Shown here: positions 1 through 6,551 of the stretch, one piece after another
Position numbering within the stretch: position 1 is the stretch's first letter
Layout: the number at the start of each line of letters is the position of its first letter
Source: Simkaniaceae bacterium
GTDB taxonomy: Bacteria; Chlamydiota; Chlamydiia; Chlamydiales; Simkaniaceae
Reading direction: 5' to 3'
Length of the DNA: 64,000 bases
NCBI GenBank assembly: GCA_026708385.1
Contig: JAPOVA010000048.1
Coordinates: 34,507-98,506, forward strand
The notes under the pieces: generated by a model
Databases searched by the model: none
What the model was told of the DNA's origin: nothing
What the model saw: only the letters and a program-made list of their open reading frames with translations
Made by a program: the position numbers and the translations under genes

Positions 1-381
1 GATGCCACGTTCGGCAAGCACATCTTTAAACTGTGCCAGGATCATCTCAAACCCCTTTGCCCAGTTCCGTATCTCTTCCGAAGCTTCCGCGGTGAAGCCG
101 AGTGCATTTTCAAAATGGTCGAGGGGTCCTAAAAATTCGGTAATCACCCTCTCGACGGCGAACCGGGTGGCATCCTGTTTCTCCCTTTGCATCCGCTTGC
201 GGGCATTTTCCATTTCGGCCAAAAGGCGTATGTTCCGTTCTTGTTGATCACCCAGAGCCGACCGCAGTTCCTCAGGTGTCGGAAGGGGATCGTCTTCCGG
301 TTCGTCTTCCGGTTCTTCCTCCGGATGTTGCTCCTCCCCCTTCAAGGGTCGTTCTTTTTCCTCTTGCCGATGTTTAGGCAT
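1..381 (-). CDS. grpE: Nucleotide exchange factor GrpE, 3' end missing
   Basis: GrpE releases ADP from DnaK in the cytosolic Hsp70 cycle. The visible 127 residues show the usual charged, low-complexity start (many E and D), a long helix of heptad character (LLAEMENARKRMQREKQDA) and the conserved stretch with FLGPLDHFENAL, followed by GFEMI. The gene leaves the window at base 1, so the C-terminal beta domain is not seen. The ATG overlaps the stop of hrcA by 8 bases, so the two genes are one transcript, as in the hrcA-grpE-dnaK operon of other chlamydiae. It is expected to be controlled by the CIRCE-like operator upstream of hrcA. Confidence 0.93.
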   Translation of the reverse strand, partial: MPKHRQEEKERPLKGEEQHPEEEPEDEPEDDPLPTPEELRSALGDQQERNIRLLAEMENARKRMQREKQDATRFAVERVITEFLGPLDHFENALGFTAEASEEIRNWAKGFEMILAQFKDVLAERGI

Positions 382-1561
382 CGCAGTTTCTCCTTAAACT
401 TTGGTCTTCCAAAAGTAAGCGCTCCGTTTGGTTGAGGTAGACGGGTGCGTCTTGTCGTACCGGGATCCGTTTCGTGTCGGGCATCCGGTAGGTAATCCTG
501 TGTTTGCATAGATTTCGTGTCAGAGCGGTACCGATCACCTCCGAAAAGGCACGGAGTAAACCGAACAGTTTACCGTAAGGGATGCGCGTCGGTCCCAACA
601 GGGCAACCGCCCCGACGGTTCGACCTTGAATGGCATAGGGAATGGCAATAATACTCGTATCGACCGCTTTACCATCGGCCCCCTCTCCGATGGCAAACCG
701 GATTGTCTCGGATCGTATACACTCTTGCAGAAAATGACACATGTAGGGCATATCTTCAAAAACGGCTAAGGTTTGCGCCAACAGCGTTGCGTCTTGCAGT
801 TCGGAAAATCTGAGCAGATGAGAAAAACCCGTTTTGTAGACGTCGTGCTCGGCAAAATGAGAATAGCTCGTGATGTGCCGGAGGAAGAGCTCGTTGTACA
901 AGCGGGTGGCTACCCTCTCTTCCCGCTCGCTAAGGGGGGGTTTTTCCCCTTGTTTCAACCGGTAGCGGAAGTATTTTTCGATCCGGGCAAGGGCAAAACG
1001 GCTGAGTTTTTCGGAGGTGTGGAGCATTTCGGTCCGGACAAGGCCGAAGTCGGTGACAATAACGCACAGATATCCGGAAAAATCGCCGGTGATGATTTTC
1101 ATATCGGCGATCGCATCTCTGTCAAATCGGGGTGCGGAGAGGAAGACGGCTATCTCCGCGACATTGCCGAGTAGGTCGGCCGCACGGTGTAGGTAACTCG
1201 TCGGTTCCTTGCTATCTTGATCCATAAATTTCTGAAAATACGCAATTTGTGACGGATCCACTTGCATATTCCGTAGGGCGTGCGCAGCATACAATCGGTA
1301 TGCTGAGGAAGTCGGTACCCTCCCCCCGGATGTGTGCCTCTGCACAAGGTAGCCTTGAGTTTCGAGGTGAGCGAAATAATTCCTAATCGTCGCCGAGCTC
1401 ACCTCTTCAGAAATATAATCCTTTAATTCTTTGGAGCTTACAGGTTTTCCGGTTTCGAGATACCGGTCGATCAAACGGAAGAGAATGCGCTTTTCCCTTT
1501 CCGCTTTCCGGTTTTCCGACCTGTTTGCCACCCTATTGTCGAGCCGTCGCATAGATAGCAC
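374..1561 (-). CDS. hrcA: Heat-inducible transcription repressor HrcA
   Basis: HrcA represses heat-shock operons by binding CIRCE operators. The 395-residue protein has the N-terminal winged helix with the family signature SSATIRNYFAHLETQGYL and the following GGRVPTS, then the GAF-like regulatory region. The length is longer than the 340-350 usual in Firmicutes; the C-terminal tail after the GAF-like part is basic, as also known for chlamydial HrcA. A GTG at 1561 has a purine-rich AAGGA at good distance; an ATG nine bases further in is the alternative start. The gene overlaps grpE downstream. A CIRCE-like site lies 65-91 bases upstream, pointing to autoregulation. Confidence 0.95.
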   Translation of the reverse strand: MLSMRRLDNRVANRSENRKAEREKRILFRLIDRYLETGKPVSSKELKDYISEEVSSATIRNYFAHLETQGYLVQRHTSGGRVPTSSAYRLYAAHALRNMQVDPSQIAYFQKFMDQDSKEPTSYLHRAADLLGNVAEIAVFLSAPRFDRDAIADMKIITGDFSGYLCVIVTDFGLVRTEMLHTSEKLSRFALARIEKYFRYRLKQGEKPPLSEREERVATRLYNELFLRHITSYSHFAEHDVYKTGFSHLLRFSELQDATLLAQTLAVFEDMPYMCHFLQECIRSETIRFAIGEGADGKAVDTSIIAIPYAIQGRTVGAVALLGPTRIPYGKLFGLLRAFSEVIGTALTRNLCKHRITYRMPDTKRIPVRQDAPVYLNQTERLLLEDQSLRRNCDA

Positions 1562-1625
1562 TCTGCTTCCTTCTTTGCCAAATCTAACCCCACTATACCG
1601 GATGAGGAGACGGAGAACAAGTTTT

Positions 1626-1652
1626 TTAGCAGTTTCTCGGCAAGAGTGCTTA
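1626..1652. promoter_or_regulatory. CIRCE-like operator for HrcA
   Basis: The half-sites TTAGCAGTT and GAGTGCTTA are separated by nine bases. Against the consensus TTAGCACTC-N9-GAGTGCTAA, the left half matches 7 of 9 and the right half 8 of 9. The site lies between the stop of the aldehyde dehydrogenase gene and the start of hrcA, where an internal promoter for hrcA-grpE is expected. HrcA binding is inferred from the match and position. Confidence 0.75.
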
Positions 1653-1657
1653 GGTGG

Positions 1658-3127
1658 TCAGGGGCGAAGACCCCCTATATTGCCGAATACGACCGATTTG
1701 ACTTCGCAGTACTCATCGAGATTTCCGGTATTCTCCCGACCGACTCCGGACTCCTTCCATCCTCCGAAGGGAAGGAATGTGGTAGACACTTCATGAGTAT
1801 TGATGCCGACCGATCCGGCCTCCAATGCCTCGGCCGTTCTAAAGGCACGCCCCATATCGGAGGTATATAGGTAGGCGGCCAGCCCATACCGGGTGTTGTT
1901 GGCCCGTTCGATGACCTCCTCGTCGGAGGTGAACCGGTAACAGGGCAAAACGGGGCCGAAGAGTTCCTCCGTGTAGAGGTTCATCCGGTCGGTTGCATTC
2001 GTAAGAAGCGTAGGTTCATAGAACAACGGTCCGGACTTGACCGCCCTCTTCCCTCCGCAGATTGTCGCTGCTCCTCGATGTTTCGCTTCCGTCACCAACG
2101 TATCCACCTTATCGATTCCTTGTGCATTGATCAGAGGGCCGATATTGACGGTAGGCTCCATACCCGATCCCATCTTGAGATATTTGCCGATCATTGCATG
2201 AAACTTCGCTACGTATTTATCGTGGACATCATCATGAACAAAAAGTCGGTTTATGTTGTTGCAACACTGTCCCGTATTATAAAATTTAAACCAAAATGTA
2301 GACTCGACCGCTTTATCGAGATCGGCATCGTTAAAGATAATGGCGGGACAATTGCCACCGAGTTCCATGCAGACGTTTTTCACCGTCTTTCCGGAGGCCG
2401 AAAAGAGCACTTTCCCCACCTCCGTCGATCCCGTGAAGGTCACCTTCCTGATCAGGGGGTTTGAGGTGAATTCGATTCCGATCGGTTCCGGATCGCGACA
2501 TACGACCACGTTAAAGATCCCGGGGGGAAGTTCGGCACGCCGAGCCAATTCGGCGAGAAGGAGAGAGGATAGGGGGGTATCCTCTGCGGGCTTCAACACT
2601 ACGGTACACCCTGCGGATAGGGCGGGAGCACATTTTTGGATCGGAATGACGAAGGGAAAGTTCCACGGAGTGATGACGGCGACGGGTCCGACAGGTTGTT
2701 TTATCGTCATAAGGCGACGATTCGGATCGTGTATCGGTAACGTACTTCCTCGAAGACGGAGCCCTTCCTGCGCATAGAACTCTAAAAATTCGATAGCTCC
2801 CATCAGTTCGTGCGTAGCCTGTTCGAGAGGTTTGCCCGTTTCGTGCGTGATGACGCTACTACAGTCATCTCGATTGTCACGGATCAAGGCGGCCCATCTC
2901 TCCAAGTAAGCTCCCCGTTCGTTCGGAGCAAGATGCCTCCACTTCGTGAAGGCGACATCGGCGCTCGCGATCGCCCCTTTCGTGTCGTCGCGGGTTGCTT
3001 CGGAAAGGGTGGCGACCACCTCACCGTTAAAGGGGTTGTCTACCTGAAACCGAGTGTGCCCCCGCAGGTAGTCGCCGTTGACATAACTATCGGTTTTCAA
3101 CAACGAAGGATCCTTCAACTGCAACAT
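1658..3127 (-). CDS. NAD(P)-dependent aldehyde dehydrogenase, succinate-semialdehyde type
   Basis: This is a full-length (489-residue) member of the aldehyde dehydrogenase superfamily, closest in look to GabD, which oxidises succinate semialdehyde to succinate. Visible are the cofactor segment TPWNFPFVIPIQK, VLKPAEDTP, FTGSTEVGK, the general-base segment MELGGNCPAI, the nucleophile segment GQCCNNINR (second Cys of the pair in the catalytic place), and the C-terminal LPFGGWKESGVGRE. The open frame continues upstream to 3520 but that part is proline/arginine-rich and crosses toward a tRNA gene, so I place the start at the ATG at 3127. Substrate is not certain from sequence. The gene points toward hrcA but hrcA has its own operator. 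Confidence 0.88.
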   Translation of the reverse strand: MLQLKDPSLLKTDSYVNGDYLRGHTRFQVDNPFNGEVVATLSEATRDDTKGAIASADVAFTKWRHLAPNERGAYLERWAALIRDNRDDCSSVITHETGKPLEQATHELMGAIEFLEFYAQEGLRLRGSTLPIHDPNRRLMTIKQPVGPVAVITPWNFPFVIPIQKCAPALSAGCTVVLKPAEDTPLSSLLLAELARRAELPPGIFNVVVCRDPEPIGIEFTSNPLIRKVTFTGSTEVGKVLFSASGKTVKNVCMELGGNCPAIIFNDADLDKAVESTFWFKFYNTGQCCNNINRLFVHDDVHDKYVAKFHAMIGKYLKMGSGMEPTVNIGPLINAQGIDKVDTLVTEAKHRGAATICGGKRAVKSGPLFYEPTLLTNATDRMNLYTEELFGPVLPCYRFTSDEEVIERANNTRYGLAAYLYTSDMGRAFRTAEALEAGSVGINTHEVSTTFLPFGGWKESGVGRENTGNLDEYCEVKSVVFGNIGGLRP

Positions 3128-3489
3128 GGGAACGCCCCCGAACATTACTCGGACCGCACGATACGGTAGCCCTTCCGTTTCGGACAAGGAAAATTTCTCG
3201 GATGAACGGAGCGACCGCCCCCCCTGCACGAGAAGGCGGGCGAACGGCCCGACATCCGGCGTCGGAACGGGCGAGTACGACCACCTTAGCCTACGCGAAG
3301 GCGATAGGGGAAGCCCGGCCGGTAAGTATATGCACCGCGAAACCGGTCGAGACCTCGACGGGCCGACCAATCTCCGCTCACGGCCGGAGGATCGGGGGGG
3401 GTCGGACAACTCGGAAGGCGACTGCGACACCTCTCGAATGACCCTATCTCCCGCACCGTAAACGGAACCCCCCACACATTTTTCACCAC
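3128..3489. other. Region without a convincing gene between aldehyde dehydrogenase and tRNA-Arg
   Basis: Several frames stay open here because the sequence is poor in stops, but none has recognisable protein features. The stretch probably holds the upstream region of the leftward aldehyde dehydrogenase gene; I could not pick out a convincing promoter. Confidence 0.4.
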
Positions 3490-3563
3490 TGCACCGGAGA
3501 GGACTCGAACCTCTAACCACCTGATCCGAAGTCAGGTACTCTATCCGATTGAGCTACCGATGC
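3490..3563 (-). tRNA. tRNA-Arg (anticodon TCG)
   Basis: On the minus strand the sequence folds as a standard cloverleaf: acceptor GCATCGG pairing with CCGGTGC, D-arm starting GCTCAATCGGATAGAG, anticodon stem CCTGA/TCAGG with loop CTTCGGA, and T-arm AGAGG-TTCGAGT-CCTCT. The anticodon reads TCG, so it decodes CGN arginine codons. The 3' CCA is not encoded. Confidence 0.95.
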
Positions 3564-4062
3564 TCATCGCGCACGCGGGGGAGTGTACCGGAGACCATCC
3601 CGCTTGTCCGGAAGAATATCCGAAAGCCGGGAAAAAGGTTTGCTCGGGACGTTCGATCGTTGCATAGATACCCGCTCCGATCAAAAAACGTATCCACAAG
3701 GTGACGAGTGGCACGGCTACGACACTTCCGACCATCAGAATTTTGCAGATCTCGGAACGGGAAGTCGACCTGTCGATCAGCATTGCAAGGAGTACGGAGT
3801 ATCCGATGAACGGCGACAAAGTGAGCACCGATACGGCAAAGCACCTCGCCACGTCGGGACCGGGAGGGGCATCGGTCAGCGCCAAGAGAAACAAAGAACA
3901 TCCGGTGAGCAACGACGGCACGACCACCGATAAGCAAAAAGATCTCGCCACGTTACGAGCCGTTCGGACGATCGGAAAGTCATCCCGGAGGGGGGCACAC
4001 GCTCCGGGAGAAAAACCCGGAGCGCCCGAAGGGACAACCGCCCCGGGTTCCGCCACCGCCAT
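3541..4062 (-). CDS. Small polytopic membrane protein of unknown function
   Basis: A 173-residue reading frame whose middle holds three strongly hydrophobic segments (around residues 42-65, 72-96 and 108-130), for example SVVVPSLLTGCSLFLLALT and VVAVPLVTLWIRFLIGAGI. The N-terminal 35 residues are proline/glycine-rich and not a classic signal peptide. The segment VRTARNVARSF resembles VRNVAGRIVKV in the next gene upstream (4097-4513), so the two may be paralogues. The stop codon lies inside the tRNA-Arg gene, 23 bases of overlap, which is unusual and leaves the true C-terminus uncertain. Small proteins with clustered hydrophobic segments are common among chlamydial inclusion-membrane candidates, but nothing proves that here. 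Confidence 0.5.
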   Translation of the reverse strand: MAVAEPGAVVPSGAPGFSPGACAPLRDDFPIVRTARNVARSFCLSVVVPSLLTGCSLFLLALTDAPPGPDVARCFAVSVLTLSPFIGYSVLLAMLIDRSTSRSEICKILMVGSVVAVPLVTLWIRFLIGAGIYATIERPEQTFFPAFGYSSGQAGWSPVHSPACAMSIGSSIG

Positions 4063-4096
4063 CAGAGGTAAGATCCCAAGTGCCCGTCCTTCATCG

Positions 4097-4513
4097 CTAC
4101 GGGCAAATATTTACTTGTTCCAGAAAGTCCAATAGGGCGAAGAGAGGGATTGCCAAGAGGACTTCCAACGTTAGGACCGTGTAATACGCCCGGGGACGAG
4201 AAACCGTCGCATTAGCCATCGCTCCGAACCCCGAGAGGTACCCCACGAACAGCGACGCCATTGCCACAACCTTGACGATACGCCCCGCCACGTTACGGAC
4301 CGTTCGGGAGGGCGGAGAGCCGGCGACCGTTCCCGAGGGGTCACCCGGAGGAGACAAGTCGAGGGGGGGGGGATAAGAAGGATCCGGCAGTTCCGGATCC
4401 GTACCGGTCGGTACTGTCTTCGTTGCCATTTGCGCTACCTCACGTAATTCTTTTTCCACCACCGTGTCCGAAGAGAACCCGAGAAACTCCGAATCCCTTT
4501 GCTCCACCGACAC
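4097..4513 (-). CDS. Small membrane protein with a poly-C tract in its coding sequence
   Basis: A 138-residue frame with a hydrophilic, proline-rich first half and two hydrophobic segments near the C-terminus (KVVAMASLFVGYLSGFGAM and the stretch around TLEVLLAIPLFALLDFL). On the plus strand a run of ten G (4363-4372) lies inside it and codes for a proline run. Such tracts can change length during replication and would shift the frame before the membrane segments. The gene is tandem with, and locally similar to, the frame at 3541-4062. No known family recognised. Confidence 0.5.
   Translation of the reverse strand: MSVEQRDSEFLGFSSDTVVEKELREVAQMATKTVPTGTDPELPDPSYPPPLDLSPPGDPSGTVAGSPPSRTVRNVAGRIVKVVAMASLFVGYLSGFGAMANATVSRPRAYYTVLTLEVLLAIPLFALLDFLEQVNICP
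4363..4372. repeat. Homopolymer of ten G
   Basis: Ten consecutive G on the plus strand, within the leftward small membrane-protein gene. It is the longest single-base run I found in the window. Confidence 0.9.
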
Positions 4514-4618
4514 CCGTCGTGTATGGTGGAGGAGTGTACCGGAGGGGGGTCTATTTTGTCCGGAAAAATATGCGGGGAAGGTAAAGAACTTTCCGGAATC
4601 CTTCCGGTAGGGGGGTAA

Positions 4619-5254
4619 GTGTTACGGCATCACCGGGAAATCAAGACGGAAGGTATTGTTTTACGAAGTCGACCTTACGGAGAAGAAAACAGGATCATCC
4701 GGCTTTGCACCTTTTCCGAAGGGATCATAGACGTGATCGTGAAGCGGATTACGCCGAGAACTTCGCGGATCGTGAGTTTAACCGCGCCTCTGTGTCGCGG
4801 GGAGTACGTATTACGACGGGGGCGGTCCGATCTTTTCGTTTTCATGGAAGGGACGGTTACCGATCTTCACCCGTACTTACGCACATCTCTCACCGTCCTT
4901 ACGTGTGCCGGCAATATGTTTCGAGTCGTCGGCGCGTTGTGGGTTCTCGGTAAGCCGATGCCCGCTCCGTACCGGTTGCTCGTCCTCTATCTCCGTCATC
5001 TTCCCGCGGCACCCGACACGTTGGTAGCCGGATTTACGATAAAGCTCCTGCTCCATGAGGGACTCATTGTCTGTGAAAAAGAGGTTATCAGGACGGCACA
5101 CGTTACGTACGATATAGATCCTGATGATCGGCCCGTTTTGGCCCTTTTGGCTTTCGGACGAGATCTTCGCGTTTTGAAGAAGACGGTGGTATCGGATCGA
5201 TTGCGTGAACGGATTGCAACCCTTCTCAGAGATGTTCTTGTCACTCTTAATTGA
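4619..5254 (+). CDS. recO: DNA repair protein RecO
   Basis: RecO anneals single strands and helps load RecA in the RecFOR pathway. The N-terminal OB-fold shows the family pattern TEGIVLRSRPYGEENRIIRL followed by GIIDVIVKRI, and a helical C-terminal region follows. At 211 residues it is a little shorter than the usual 230-250, and the zinc-finger cysteines found in some RecO proteins are not seen. It starts with GTG at 4619 after a G-rich stretch. recF is also present at the end of this window, so the recombination mediator pathway is represented. It converges on truA with about 140 bases between them. Confidence 0.85.
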   Translation: MLRHHREIKTEGIVLRSRPYGEENRIIRLCTFSEGIIDVIVKRITPRTSRIVSLTAPLCRGEYVLRRGRSDLFVFMEGTVTDLHPYLRTSLTVLTCAGNMFRVVGALWVLGKPMPAPYRLLVLYLRHLPAAPDTLVAGFTIKLLLHEGLIVCEKEVIRTAHVTYDIDPDDRPVLALLAFGRDLRVLKKTVVSDRLRERIATLLRDVLVTLN

Positions 5255-5397
5255 CAATTCGTAGGTGCGTGGCGTGGTTTGGGGAGTACCGGTCCGGCTA
5301 TCGCGTGACGGAGACGAACAACCGATCACACAGGACTGTGACGTGTGTCTCCCGGGGGACGGTGGAGACGATCGGTAGACGGGCTCTCCGGGAGATG

Positions 5398-6150
5398 CTA
5401 AAAATCCACGGATAGGAGGTAGAGACCGGAAGGGGGAGCGGGCGGTGGAGCGAGGCGACGGTTTCTCGCAGCCAGAAGCGAGGCAACGGAGCTCGGCATC
5501 CTCCTCCCTTTGCCAACTTCCAGTAGCGTAGAGACCATATTTCTGACCATCTTATAGAGAAAACCATTCCCGGTTATCTCAAACCGGAACCCCCTCCGAA
5601 AGCGTCCCTCGGGTTCCCGGGTCAACGTAAGCGTGTAGATCGTTCTCTGCCCGGACTCTTCGTCGCCACGGCCACGTCGGTTGGCAAACGAAGTAAAATC
5701 GTGTGTTCCGATAAAATAGTTGAGTGCCTCCTCCATGGCCGGCAGATCGAGTCTTTCACGAACGTGTGTTTTGTATGGTCGTTCCAGGGGACTTAAAGCG
5801 GGTCCTTCGATAATCTCATACCCATACGTTTTTGTTCGGGCACCGAAGCGGGCGTGAAAGGTAAGGGCAACCTCCTCGATCTCGTTGATCCGGATCTCCT
5901 TCGGAAGGAGAGAGTGGCTTTTTGTTAGAAAGTCATCGGGGAGGGGGTGATGCGTGTGAAAGTGTGCCACTTGTGCTACGGCGTGCACCCCCGCATCGGT
6001 CCTTCCCGAGGCGACGACGGTGATTCGTTCCCGTAGCACGGCACCCAGCGCGTCCTGCACGCATCCCTGTACGGAGAGAATCCCCGGTTGCACCTGCCAC
6101 CCTCCGAAGGGAGATCCGTCGTAGGCGATGGTGATCTTGTACCCGTACAT
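5398..6150 (-). CDS. truA: tRNA pseudouridine(38-40) synthase TruA
   Basis: TruA converts uridines 38-40 of the anticodon stem-loop to pseudouridine. The catalytic segment ASGRTDAGVHAVAQVAHF carries the essential Asp, and YDGSPFGGWQVQP and GNGFLYKMVRNMVSTLLEVG are typical flanking motifs. Length (250 residues) fits the family. ATG at 6150 is preferred over a TTG six bases upstream. It is followed downstream by the convergent recO. Confidence 0.95.
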   Translation of the reverse strand: MYGYKITIAYDGSPFGGWQVQPGILSVQGCVQDALGAVLRERITVVASGRTDAGVHAVAQVAHFHTHHPLPDDFLTKSHSLLPKEIRINEIEEVALTFHARFGARTKTYGYEIIEGPALSPLERPYKTHVRERLDLPAMEEALNYFIGTHDFTSFANRRGRGDEESGQRTIYTLTLTREPEGRFRRGFRFEITGNGFLYKMVRNMVSTLLEVGKGRRMPSSVASLLAARNRRLAPPPAPPSGLYLLSVDF

Positions 6151-6213
6151 CCCCAACTCGAAAATGTCCGATCCCGACCCCGTGAGCGTGACGTGTCGGG
6201 GGATCGGAATACC

Positions 6214-6522
6214 TTACGATGTCAAATGAGTGCTGATTTTTCCCGGCATGGCAAACATGTCAATCCTGCGCCTGCTACCGAACACTTTTGCAAGCTTTTC
6301 ATCCGGGACGATCATTCGCGGGCTATCCGGATCCTGACATTTATGCTTTTTGATATAATCCCAAATCTTTTTGGTCACTTCCGTCCTGGGCATGGGACCC
6401 TTTCCGACACACGCAGCCAGCGCGGGGCTGAGCTTCAGAGGTCGCATGAACTTCGATGAACCTCTCGAAGGTACCTTTCGCTTCGTCGATTTTTTTGCCG
6501 GCTGTCTTCTCACCATGGTCAT
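6214..6522 (-). CDS. SWIB/MDM2 domain protein
   Basis: A 102-residue basic protein. After a Lys/Arg-rich N-terminus (residues 4-20) comes a complete SWIB fold, visible in MRPLKLSPALAACVG, TEVTKKIWDYIKKHKCQDP and MIVPDEKLAKVFGSRRRIDMF. SWIB domains belong to eukaryotic chromatin remodellers and are found in bacteria almost only in Chlamydiota and a few other groups, where a role in DNA compaction or development has been suggested. The AGGAG upstream has better spacing to a second ATG at 6516. Its divergent neighbour is the UDP-sugar pyrophosphorylase-like gene; truA lies downstream on the same strand. Confidence 0.92.
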   Translation of the reverse strand: MTMVRRQPAKKSTKRKVPSRGSSKFMRPLKLSPALAACVGKGPMPRTEVTKKIWDYIKKHKCQDPDSPRMIVPDEKLAKVFGSRRRIDMFAMPGKISTHLTS

Positions 6523-6551
6523 CTCTCCTTTGCGTTGACATCCTTTCCTCG

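Noticed and set aside
1554..1565. TAGCACTC next to the hrcA start as a second CIRCE half
   Set aside because: No matching second half lies at nine bases distance; the complete site is at 1626-1652.
3128..3520. N-terminal extension of the aldehyde dehydrogenase frame
   Set aside because: The extra 130 residues are Pro/Arg/Ser-rich, unlike the family, and run to the tRNA-Arg gene; the enzyme is complete from 3127.
5300..5345. Inverted repeat between recO and truA as a terminator
   Set aside because: The arms pair only partly and no T run follows on either strand.
6456..6551. Upstream start of the UDPGP-like gene at 6456
   Set aside because: It would lie antisense inside the SWIB gene; later starts are more likely.
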